Assembly: GCA_013397795.1 (NCBI GenBank)
Contig: VZTJ01005902.1
Coordinates: forward strand, 1,871,116-1,935,115
Length of the DNA stretch: 64,000 bases
From: Orthonyx spaldingii
Taxonomy: Eukaryota > Chordata > Aves > Passeriformes > Orthonychidae
Direction of reading: 5' to 3'
Shown: positions 14,401 through 25,320 of the stretch, piece by piece
Layout of the letters: each line of letters opens with the position of its first letter
How positions within the stretch are numbered: the stretch's first letter is position 1
The notes under the pieces: model-generated
What the model was told of the DNA's origin: nothing
Database searches by the model: none
The model's input: only the letters and a program-made list of their open reading frames with translations
Position numbers and translations under genes: made by a program

Positions 14401-15479
14401 TAACAGGTACAGCCTCAGAAACCTCTTGATTTCTCCATAACCAGCTAAAGCTTAGCCTATGTTACATGTTACCTCTGCAAAGTGAATGCATTGCATATGT
14501 TCATATACATATGTTTATATGTATATATGTGGTATCTCATTGGCTGACAATAATTTGGCTATTTTATAAGACTTGAAAATAAGTTCTTGTATTTTTAAAA
14601 GAGTTTATTAATTTTAATGTATCAGCCAACAATTAGCTCATGGAAAGACTATCAATTTTTGATACTCAGCTTTAACTTGCCAAGTTCTAGTAATCATTAA
14701 ACTTTAAGGAAAAGAAAATAATTGTAACCAGCTTTTGAAAAACACTAAGTTGTTCTTTGACTGCAGTTAAAGAATACAGAAAGTTGGAAGTCTGCTTTCC
14801 TGGGGATTGTTTTTCTGGGTGTACTGAAATTCAGTATCATGCAATCACAGTTGTAATTCCTTAAACAGACAATAACACTTGCAGGCCAGATTTTAAATGA
14901 ACTGTGGCTAGTTACATAAATACATTAAAAACTGCCTTTAAACCACATCAGTATCAAATTTTATTCTACCTGAGAGCAACAAATTCAAAAAAATTGCTCA
15001 AGCAGCCTTAAATTTATTACACAAGTTTTTCTACTGCGTTACGAATTTGGATCCCAATTCATGTTAAAATATAGTTGAACATTTTGAAGCCACTTTCTCA
15101 GCTGATGTAATACACAAAGCTCAAATAATGGCAGATTTAGTTCTGAAAAATAGTTATATAGTTATATATTGCAATCTGATTTAAACAAAATCCAGCTATT
15201 GGAGATAATCAGATGTAATATTCAGCTAAGGATCTGCTTCAGAATCATTTTTTTTTTTAAAAGTGTCAGGAGCAGCACAGAAGAACCTATATTTAATTCA
15301 TTTATTTCTTCATCCATTTCAATGAACATTGGATTTTATCCTTTTGTGCACAAAAATAAATCTCCACAGAGATTTTTATAGCACTTATTGATTTAGAAGG
15401 ATTCGCTATACTATTTAATTTTGATTTGCCAGGGAAGATGTGTTTTTAGCAGTCACCTGTCTATTATTCACTTAGCTAG
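11461..15479. other. Unique non-coding sequence without genes
   Basis: No recognisable gene. The overlapping 106-codon and 65-codon frames at 13886-14228 lie on opposite strands and have no family similarity. A15 lies at 13509-13523. A region at about 12230-12500 reads like conserved non-coding DNA but carries no decisive motif. Confidence 0.45.
13509..13523. repeat. A15 homopolymer
   Basis: A run of 15 A with no recognisable retroelement or gene copy upstream. Simple low-complexity tract. Confidence 0.85.
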
Positions 15480-15830
15480 GTGCCTGTATGAGCTTTACAC
15501 TTTAAAAAATCCCTTTCAGGAGACTTAATTTTCACCTGCACATGCACTAGTTGACAGCTCCATGTTCTTCTTCACTGTCCTGACAATAAACCAAGAATCC
15601 CTGTACTCATTTCATTGTAAACATTTCATAAGCATCTCGTAAAGATTACTTCTGAACACAACAGTCAGGGCTAGATATGAGCTGCTTTTCCCTGCGATGA
15701 AAGGCCAGTGTCCGATCAAACGAGCGATCCAGGCCCTAAAATGGCTTTTAAAAAAAATAGTTTTAATCTCTTTATTGTCTGACTTCACGGCATGGTAGTG
15801 CTGCCCTTAAATAAAACTTACATAAAAAAG
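15480..15830. promoter_or_regulatory. Candidate conserved non-coding element with retained CpGs
   Basis: In otherwise CpG-poor AT-rich DNA, four CpGs fall within about 33 bases at 15694-15726, including CCGATC and GCGATC separated by a few bases (15712-15729). CpGs decay quickly in methylated vertebrate DNA, so a local cluster can mean selection or lack of germline methylation. No promoter elements or open frame accompany it. Enhancer function is inference. Confidence 0.25.
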
Positions 15831-18479
15831 GTTAGTACAGCTGGTCAGAAAATGTGCTTGAAGTTTAGAATCACATATCATTGTTTATACAGATGACTAT
15901 TTGGGATAGACTTCAATAGAATCTGACTTTACTAGCAAAGGACAAGGCTTTGGCAATAGCATAGGGTGATCAGCAACAGCAACTCATATTTTCCAACTGA
16001 GATCAATGTGGACTTTAATCCATTAATGCAAACCTAAATATCACCAGACAGATATGAATAGATGACAGTGAAAATGTGAGAAAGAAAAGTCTGGAGTAGT
16101 CAGATTTAAGAGAGTTGTTTCATATTCCAATTCATTTTAGTACTCTACAGGAAAGCAGCCTGTTTCTAGATTTTCAATTAACATACCCTAGATATGAACT
16201 GAAAACACTTCTTTTCTACTAACACAGATGCTTTTTTTGTTCACCCATTTTGAGCCTGTCTTCACAGAATTGGATTTTTACAAAATCCCTGGAAACATGC
16301 TAGCAATACATTTTTTTGAAATGGCAAGGAATGGGTTTGTTTGGAATGGAAAGCTGCCGACAATCATGCCAAGTCACTCAGATGCCAATTTAGATATTTA
16401 GATATTCATGGCAAGCTGAAGAAAGGGGAGAGGAAAACCCCAAAACAACAAAAACACCACCCAAATTGAAAAAGCTCGCAGCTCTGTGCTATTAAATTAA
16501 ACTAAAAATAAAGATGATGGCAGTGTCTGCAAGCAGTTTGGGTGGTCAAAAAACAATGGTGCCCTCTGGTTTGAAAAGAGTGTTTAGTGTTTTCACTGTT
16601 CTTACTTGTCACAATAAATTTGGACAGGGTTCCTATTTCCTGAAGTGACTGAAGCTTTTCATTCTTTAAATTTCTAATCTCTTATGTCACATCTTATTGT
16701 ATTTCATGGTGTCACTTTGCATTATTTTGCATGATCTCCGAAGCTGATGAAACACATGAAAACAGCACATGACAAAAAGAAATAAGCTGTTGGTTACACA
16801 GACTAAGTGTTATAATTCAATATTTGTCAGATGCAGCACTCCATACAAAAAATCTCAAACTTTCAATAGCTATAACTCCTTAGTTGGTGAGAAACTGCCC
16901 AGTTTACTAGTTTATCACAAAGGAAGGATCCTTTCCTGGGAATCACAGGATTGTTGGTATTTACTCAGTATCAGAGTATGCTGCTACTGCTTCTTAACCC
17001 TACATTGCTAATTTATAATATTAGAATGAGATTTGAGACATACTAGGGAGAGAATTTCTCAGGATGAAAAAGAGTATCCATTTGAGAGAGCATTAATGGT
17101 GCAATATGACTGTTTTTATTTTATGCCACAAATACAGTACAGAACCTTGGGACTATTTCCATCCACTTTTTATGACTAAGTCATGTCACTCAACAGAGAG
17201 GGAACTGAGGGCTCCCCCATCCACCAATTATTCTTGTTGGTAGCAATGACACAAAACTGAGGAATTATAACCTTAACCAGTGTGGCCTGGCTAAAATAAG
17301 AAAATATGTATATTCTGAGAGAAGAACCGACTTATTGTTATAACATATTAGAGTCTGTAGTCTTCACAAAAGAAGATTCCTATCAATATTGCAAATATAA
17401 TTTTTCTCTGAGAAGGAAGTACATGAGTATAAGAACTTAGTAACAATAAGTCGTGTTAAAAATGGTTTGGTCTATGTATTGAGCTTTAAATTTGAAATGT
17501 ACTTGAGAAACTTATAAAAATGTGTGCAAATGTGTTGAATAAGAACAAAAAGACAAAAATTAGAGACTGTCTTTCAGTGAAGTTCTTGCTTCTGAATATC
17601 TTTTCTTGAGCGGATGGGACTCAAGTGCTTACTTTCTGTACTATTATATTCTTATTTTAGATTTTTTGCAACAAATTTTTTTGTTGTATTGAAACAGCAG
17701 CTTTATTTCTGCTTCATTCCATAGTTCTGGTCATTGCAAGACATGGACTGTTGTTGCTGTTTGCCTCTCAGGAAAGAATAGATAGCTAAAGATATCATCT
17801 AATATTTGTGCTATAACAAGGAGGTTATGCTATAGAATATATACCCACAAGTACAACCAGGAATGTCCCAGAAAATATAGTCATCCAAGGAAAGGACTGT
17901 AAGCGAGGCTGCCTGAAAAATAGGCACAGAGCTGACCAGGAGTCATCGGGTTCAAGCATGTGCCAGGACATGAATCACATCACATAAACCCAGCAAATAA
18001 ATCTGTCTCACTCTGTGTTTACTCTCAAATTTCTTTCCTCCATTTCTTGTCCAAATGTATTCATAGCCACTTTAAGTCCATTTGTTCTCACGTCAAAATT
18101 ATTGTGTGAATTCAAGAGCTTTTGTTTCTCCCTGGTGCTTACCTCTTTGTATACTTAGAGATAGCAATTTTTACCTCTCCAATCTCTGTTTTGCTGCGCA
18201 CAGCTTCTTTTCAGGCAGGCCAACCTTTCCTCTGATCATCATAGTAGTCAGCATACCTTCACAGCTGTTAAAAAACCCAGAACATTTGCACCTTTACCAC
18301 AGGGATTTGGAATTTAAGGTGATGTCTAACAAGCGCCTTGGTCACTGACATAAATACTCTCCTTTCTTCATTAAAAATATTTTACTCAATATATCTCCAA
18401 GTAGTATTTTTCTTTTCTGTGCACTGGTAGTTCATAGTAATTCTGTGACTGACTGTTACAACTAGGTGGTTTTTCTTTC
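15831..18479. other. Unique non-coding sequence without genes
   Basis: Nothing recognisable. The open frames at 16769-17011 and 18082-18348 are short, unsupported by protein similarity, and have no CpG island or promoter signal nearby. Confidence 0.45.
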
Positions 18480-19350
18480 TGTCACTTCCCACTGATGAGC
18501 CTACAGTTCATAGCTGGTTCTTGTCATTAGTCCTTAAGTGCATGACCTTGCAGCACATGACCTTAAATTCCATCCCATTTCTACTACCCCAGTCTTCAAG
18601 GTCATTTAATTCTTCCTGTATAATATTCCAATCCTCCTCTGTATTCATGACATCTCCCAGTTTTGTATCATCAGCAAATTAATTAGTACACTCCTACTTT
18701 TTCTGCCTAGCCCATTAAGGAAAATATTAAATAAAATTAATCCCCAGACCAATCCTAAAGGATCTCTACTAGCAACTTTCCTCCAGGGAGAGAGAGAAAT
18801 CCTTTCAACATAAGTCACTCTCGTCTCTTGTTCAGTCACTTCTTCACTTATCTTACAGTCCTGATACTTGCTCTTATCTTTTTCAATTTAACTAATAATT
18901 CCCCATGTAGTAATGTATCAAATGCTTTACTGAAGAGCAGAAAGGTTGAATCTGTTGCATTTGCTTTATCTCAACAATCAAGTTGTCATTTAAATAAAAG
19001 GGGTGAGATAACAAGTGTATCTGAATGACTAAAAAAAAATTCATGCTTTACTTAATCTCGTTTCCCCATTTTGATCTTTTTTTTAATTCTTAAAATCTTA
19101 ATTTAGTTTTTGGGTCACACCTGGATTACATTTAATTTCTATTCAGTCCTCAGTGCACAGCAATTCTCTTGGTTATTTTCTCCTCATATGACTGAGAAAG
19201 CTTTTGCCATTTGTTTAATTTGTTTTGCAAGGTCTGACTCTGCTAAGATGCACCTTTTTTTTTCCTAACTGTTCTTACCCTGCCTTCATTTCTTATCAGG
19301 CTTCTATTATTTCTCATACACTGTCTGAAGTTGTAATTTATCTGCTAAGG
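18480..19350 (-). mobile_element. Old CR1-family LINE fragment (reverse-transcriptase region)
   Basis: The reverse complement carries the CR1 reverse-transcriptase palm. The triplets complementary to 18667-18678 read Phe-Ala-Asp-Asp, followed by Thr-Lys-Leu-Gly, the catalytic signature of LINE reverse transcriptases. Further upstream in transcription, a minus-strand frame at 18645-18839 reads LILFNIFLNGLG, close to the conserved block before FADD, but in another frame, so the copy is frameshifted. The right part, near 19190-19240, matches the CR1 segment containing GCAAGGTCTGACTCTGC. The copy is broken by frameshifts, has degenerate stretches, and lacks a 3' tail. Divergence suggests an old subfamily. 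It cannot encode a working protein. Confidence 0.8.
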
Positions 19351-20789
19351 CGTATGGTTGGGCTCACGTATTAGTCCCCCTGGTTTGAAGCACATTTTTC
19401 TTTTCTTTTCCAGATTCCAGAAATGAATGTCCTAAGACACAGCCATATCAAATATTAGGAGCCTGTTTTATCCTATTACTTGTTTGTGGTTCAGACTAGG
19501 ATTTTGGCTGTAACCATTATATTACCTTAAACTGTAACAATATCTAAGTTGAACATTGCTCATGTGTATTCTGTGAATAAAGCAGAGCTACCTCTCTAAA
19601 GGCTGTCAATTGATGTCACTTGTCCTTGCAAAGAGAAACACATCTACCTGGACAGGCAAAAGCTCAGAACAATCCCAGATGGCAGGAAACATCTAGCAGG
19701 CACGTCAGAGAAAAATGACTCCTCATAAACCTTCCTAGTGGCATTTGATTTGAGACAAACCCTGTAGAGCTCACTCAGTGAGCCACATTGCAAAGACGCT
19801 TCCTTCAGCACATTCTGGAATGTACCAGAATTGGGCATAACTGCTTTATACAAGTATGAATAAGCTTTAGGTGCCTTTGCTTGGGTGGAAAAGTCTGTGA
19901 AGGGTCTATAAGAGGTGCAAGCCAAATATTTCAGGGCAATGTGTTTGCATAGGGGTTGCCAATCAGAAATAGGAGTTATAGAATCAACCACTAGTAGCGC
20001 TGGTCATTAAAATCCATGAAGATTTTGACCTTGGGAATTGTTTTTCCTGTGTTTCTGTTTCTCCCCATAGTGGTGTTATCCCTACTCTCTTAACTCATGC
20101 ATGTCAGAATTTTACCGTTCTCCAGAATTTCCCTTACACAGCTGCTGTCCTGACTGGTTATGTAAAGTTTCTGTAACTGCTCAAAGGCTGTTCTCTTTCA
20201 GCAGCTTCTCTAGCTCGGTGATGATTTCAGGCTGTTTCTGTAGTCAGAACTGTCAGCATAAGGAGCATTATGAGTGTTCTATGATTCAGAGTTAATATAG
20301 CCAAATATGAGACAATGAATTTTTTTTGAAGCAACCTGCTGAAGGTTTCTTTTGTTTCTCTTAGCATATTCTGATTTTTAAAAATTTATTCTTGGCTTTC
20401 AATGGTATACATATTGAAGAAGAGACCCTGCCTATTTACTCCGCTTCTTATGCTGTAGAGAAGCCAGTGCACTACAGGTCAAGGGGAGGGATGTCATAAT
20501 AAAAGTGCAGAATCAGTCATGCTGGTTAGACCAAATTTTCCATAGTTGCACCTTAGCTCCAGCACTGGTCATTGGCTAGAGAAAAGCGGAGACTGTGGCA
20601 TGCATAAAGCCATTTTTTCTCCTGCATTCTAGAAATTACTGACTTACAAAGTCACTAAGCTTACTGTTGCCTCCAGGTCATCTTGTTTAAGAACCACTGA
20701 TGGACCAAAACTACATGACTTTGCCTTATTGTTTTTTTCAGTCCATCTATACTTTTAACCTCTGTAGTTTTCTATAGAAATGAAGTCCA
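19351..20789. other. Unique sequence between two LINE relics
   Basis: A 115-codon minus-strand frame at 19644-19991 shows no recognisable domain. No splice-supported exon, repeat or RNA gene was recognised. Part of this interval may be LINE sequence too decayed to recognise. Confidence 0.4.
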
Positions 20790-22020
20790 CAACTGGCAGC
20801 ATTTTCTTCTTTTTAAACCTTAAAAGCTCATTTGCTGTGGGAGCCTTGCATCTCATACTGTGAGAAATAGTGAATGATGATTCCCTGTTCACATCCTGAC
20901 ATAATTCATGTTTTTTCATAGTTTTCTGTCATATCTCTCATCTGACATGGCTTTTGCAAGATGAAGAGTCCTAATGTACTTGAACTTATATGAAAGCAGT
21001 TATATTCTTCCCATCTCCCTTGTAATCCTTTCCCAGCTCTCCTGCATATTTTTAGAGATTCAAAGATCAATCCTGAACACAGTGTTCAGTTTTATGCAGG
21101 ACAATACCTCCTTTAATTTTTTTTTCTAATAATGCTTAATAATCAGTTTTCAATTTTGACCATTACTGATGTTTTCAGAGGATCATACACATTGCCTTCA
21201 AAACCTCTTACCTGAATATTTTGCAAGCCACTTTTACATAGGCCTAAGACTATTCTTCTCTGTAAGTTAGAATTTATCAATTTCCCAAACACAGACATGT
21301 AATGTCACATCCAAGGACTGGCTGTGTGTGTGGCTTCTGCCACTGTCATATGGACATGTCCCCCCCTCAAATGACTCTAAGTGTTTAATTTCAAGCAGCT
21401 GGAACACATGCTGAATGTCCTATACTATTCTGTTCCCCATTTGACTAGAAAATACTCTTCCAAACCTTCACAGTCAGCTGTAGATCTCTCAACCTTAAAT
21501 AATTTTGTAACATCTGTAAAAAGTGGCACCTTCTGAATCATCCCCCGCCCTCAAGAAATGCTATTCATTTATGAATATAAATAGTCCACAAATCCTCTGT
21601 GCTTTATGAGCAAACACCTGTTTGAATAAAATTATTTGATTTCTGCCTGTTGTCTCCTATTTTTATTTGGTTATTAATCCAAGCTGATTTCTCTTATTTC
21701 CTAAAAACTTAGTTTTTGAAAGATCTTTTGTGTTAGGGATCTTTTATAAGGCCTTTACAGAACCCAGATATAGTATCTTGACCACACAATCTTATCTCAC
21801 ATTGTTCATTGGGCTCCTACAAAATTATATCTGTTCTTACAGATATTTATATTTAACTAACTTACCTGGTATCAAAGTTAAAAGTCAGCAATTTCCCTGT
21901 TGAATTCTGTCTGGAGAAATACAATGTGATACTTATAATTAGTTCCTGTTTATTTTCTCTTACTTGTTGCAAAATCTCTTCCATTGTCTCCTCAGTCCAA
22001 AATAGCTTCTTATATTCATG
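20790..22020 (-). mobile_element. Degenerate CR1/L3-type LINE relic
   Basis: Read on the minus strand this is a second old CR1-type copy. The left part, about 20790-21400, resembles the region downstream of the reverse transcriptase palm in widespread amniote CR1 elements, for example GTCATATCTCTCATC, GATGAAGAGTCC, CTGAACACAGTGTTC and GATGTTTTCAGAGGA. Near 21509-21520 the complement reads Phe-Thr-Asp-Val then Thr-Lys-Leu, a decayed form of the FADDTKL catalytic motif. The segment at about 21720-21780 matches the region upstream of it. All reading frames are broken. Because it contains its own palm motif, it is an insertion separate from the copy at 18480-19350. Confidence 0.7.
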
Positions 22021-25000
22021 TCCTGTGAGAGTAAGCCTGGAAGAGTCTCCTGATAGCCTAGTGCTGAAGGCTGCTTCTAAAGTTTAATTTTTCTTTCCTG
22101 CTGTGACCTGACATTACTTAAATGCTCCATTTATACTTTCAACATTGAGCTTCAGGAACTCCTTTCAGGACTTTCAGCAGACTCTGCTGCACCCATTGTA
22201 TTGATTCTGAAGATGAACAGATAATAAACCAGATTTAATGCATCTACCCAAAAACACACTCAGGTCACAACCCATCAGACAGATCTTTCTTCTTTGCAAA
22301 CCACTCTCAGCATACACATACTACTGACACCAAATTTGTTTCAAGAAAAATGAAATCCAAAACAGATAGGTGGATAACAAGGGAACATTTCTATGGATAG
22401 AGAAGCCTACTCAGAAGTAGATACTAATTTTGAGTATGTCACCAACCTTATTGTCTTTCATCTAACTCTGAAAAAGATCTTTTTTCTTACACATGTAGCA
22501 CTATCATTTTTATAGATATTCAGTGCCAGTGATCCACTGTCTGAATCACAAATTAAAAAAAAAGCAAACCCAAAAGACTACTGTACACACTTCTGCTCTT
22601 CAGAAGGATGCAAAATGCCTATTAATTATATATCAACTATGCTTATGCAACCACAGTCATAGAGTTAAAAAGGAGTTTCGTGATAGACATACCACTTACT
22701 GAACTGAATGGGTATTTAAATCCCAGTTGTCTGAAGAAGGGGGAATTGAATGTCTAGTCTCTGTCTGTAGTATCTTATTGAAATGAACAATACCATACAC
22801 TTACAGAAGGAAAAAGAAAATTGCTTGGACAGGTAATACAAATTCCAGACATGTCAGTGATTGCTTTGCTTTGCCATTTCTGAAGTGTCAAGTTTTCAAA
22901 TCAGTATTATTCACCTCTAATTAATATCAATACCCTGAACTCAAATCTTTCTGTAATTGCTTTTTTATGTGTATTTTCCATATGTTCTCACCCTAAGACA
23001 GTGTGTAGGCTTGAGAGGCCTAAACCATTTATAGTTCAGCAAAGACCTTAAGCTGTGCTTTTCAAGTTTTATTAACAACAAGTTCCAGTTTCATACTGAT
23101 TTTCCTGCTGTGCATACAAAAATGCCACGAGCATTTTTGGTGGGTATTAACAAATGTCAACAGTACAAAACCAATCCTACATTTTGCAGATAATGAGACC
23201 ATCTGAAATAATTTTGAAAAGGTGCTTTCATTTGTGATCTGTGAGTAATTCACTTTCATGGACACATATTCCTTCTTAGAACCAGCTAGGGTAATTTATA
23301 CATTACAAGGCTTCTAGACATAGTTGGCCACTTATCCAGTGCTAATAAATTGAAAATGTGTGTGCATGATTTAACAGAAAAAGGAAGATGTGAATGCAAT
23401 GCAGGTAATTGCTGAATTACAGTTCTACTTCTGACAGCTAAAGAATACATGAATAGGACTATCTGGAGAACAGAAGTTACCTTGCATCATCTTTCAAAAT
23501 GTTGATTTTTCTTCTAACTATTTGAAAACAATTATATGACTGTTTTTGAGAAAATGCTTGGTGTCAAAACACAGGATTCCAGGCAAAGTGATTCTAGAGG
23601 TTCAAGAGTGAGTTTGCATGTGGGGAGGGATTGCAGGACCACATTCTTCCTCCTTCAACATCCAAATTGGACATTAGAGGAAAAGCAAGCTTCCTGTTAA
23701 AAATAAAAAGTCTTTGTTGCAGAAGATTTCTCTTTCAACAAAGTATGGATTTATTTTTTTAAATAATTTCTGCTATAGGTCATTTCTGCCAGACTTTTCA
23801 TGTCACCTGCCACTGGCTAAATTGGTCTATCCCTTCCAATGCCTGACTTTAGAAAATTAACCTTCCATATTCAGGCTCTGGTTACTGGGAAAGGACCTCT
23901 GCAGATGCACAAAGATCTTCAGTTTTGAAGAGCTCTCTACTTCCAAGGATAAACCTTTTCTTTATGTAGGTCTTTTTCCTGCCTCTGCCAGCACCAGGCA
24001 TTTTGCAAGGTTTGTTACAAGGTCTATGGGGAATACAAGAAGCCTGAGAGCTCTTAAAAGAGGTGGAATTTTCTGAGGCAAAAAAGAAACATGACTGAAG
24101 AATACAGGAGTGCTGTGTCCCTTGGCATACTGGTGACGCAGCAAAGTTTCCTCTTTTTTTTTCACAAGCCTTTTTTCTTTGCTCTAAAAAGCCCTCTGTT
24201 TGGCTTTTTTTTTTTTTTTTTTTTTTTTGGTTTGCTTAGGGGTTCCTTTTAACTGTTTGATGTTGGATTTCTCCCATCCCAATGAGATTTTAAACAGACA
24301 CGTATGAAAAATAAAAACCTAGACTTAAAACTCTCAAGCAGGAAAACAGAAGAAATTGAGCTGTGAAGGGCAAATGTCACAATTCAAGTAGAAAATCTGT
24401 AGCAGTGAATTCCGCTTGATATGGTGTCACAGCACAGAAATTAAGTTGTAATTACTGAAAGGCTCAGCAAATACAAGCATTGCAGTTCTTCTTAAAACAA
24501 GCAATGTTAGCCACAGTAAAGAGAAACAAGTAAAAATAATAGCCACAGTAACAGACATTCTTATCTCTACAGCTTTTTTTAGATTAGATATTTGTTTTAA
24601 TATGAGCCCAGAATTCAATGTCTTCTCAAATTATGGACATCAGGAGAAACATCCATGAGGCTGGGTCATGTTACAAAGGCATGAAACAGGTATAAAGAGA
24701 CTTAACTCAGGAGACTGTATATTCCCATTGAAAGGAAAATACTTATCAGAAGGAACAATTTTATGGCTTAGTTTGCTGGTTAAACCCATTCTTGCTAAGA
24801 TTTGTAAAGCTAACATTTTTTTAGTAGTTCATTTTCATTTTTGATGCACTAGTAGCTGAAACTGTCTACAATTACTTGTAACTGAGCTGACAAAGTATTT
24901 CAAACACAACTCAGCCTCTCCTGCCTTCCTTCTTAATTCAGACATTCTGGAAATGGTGTCACTCTTACCACTCCTCCTATTATTTCTGCTCCACATCTCT

Positions 25001-25049
25001 GGTGGTTTCAGATCTTCCTGCCGCCCATCCAACATGGTCTTTTAATATC
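22021..25049. other. Unique non-coding sequence without genes
   Basis: No gene or known repeat recognised, apart from the T24 run at 24205-24228. Open frames here are at most 67 codons and unsupported. The left end might still contain unrecognisable LINE remnants. Confidence 0.45.
24205..24228. repeat. T24 homopolymer
   Basis: An uninterrupted run of 24 T. If read from the minus strand it could be a poly-A tail, but nothing recognisable as a retrocopy or SINE lies on its right side. Likely a length-variable tract. Confidence 0.9.
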
Positions 25050-25320
25050 CCTCAACGACTCACACCAGCCACTGGCACCAGAATCAGCCCTCAGCAGCCC
25101 AGCGCTACTTTGCAAAGTGAATGTCATTACTGCCATTGATCGCCAATGGAGCAGGGGATCTGTGTCAGCTGAAAAGGCATTTAACTCTTCAGTATTGCCT
25201 CAGTTCGCGGCGGTTCCTTTTCTGTCTCCTGATATTTTATTACAGCAGAATCATTTTAATTGGCACATGCTGGTGGAAACAAAACTGCATCTGTTGAGGG
25301 CCAGATTCTAGCACTCCTGC
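25050..25320. promoter_or_regulatory. Candidate conserved non-coding element with CpG retention
   Basis: A locally GC-richer patch holds several CpGs, including three within eight bases in TTCGCGGCGG near 25205-25213. Balanced composition, lack of simple repeats and retained CpGs make it unlike its surroundings. A 64-codon frame crosses it but has no family similarity. Regulatory function is inference. Confidence 0.25.

Noticed and set aside
17165..17225. Possible MIR core (GAGGGAACTGAGGG)
   Set aside because: Only one block matches and no neighbouring consensus block is visible.
19644..19991. 115-codon minus-strand open frame
   Set aside because: No recognisable domain, no promoter or CpG island, and length is within what AT-rich random sequence can give over 64 kb.
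20276..20290. TTCTATGATTCAGAG resembling a CR1 3' terminus
   Set aside because: No upstream CR1 tail sequence such as the GGTTGGAACTAG block; chance similarity.
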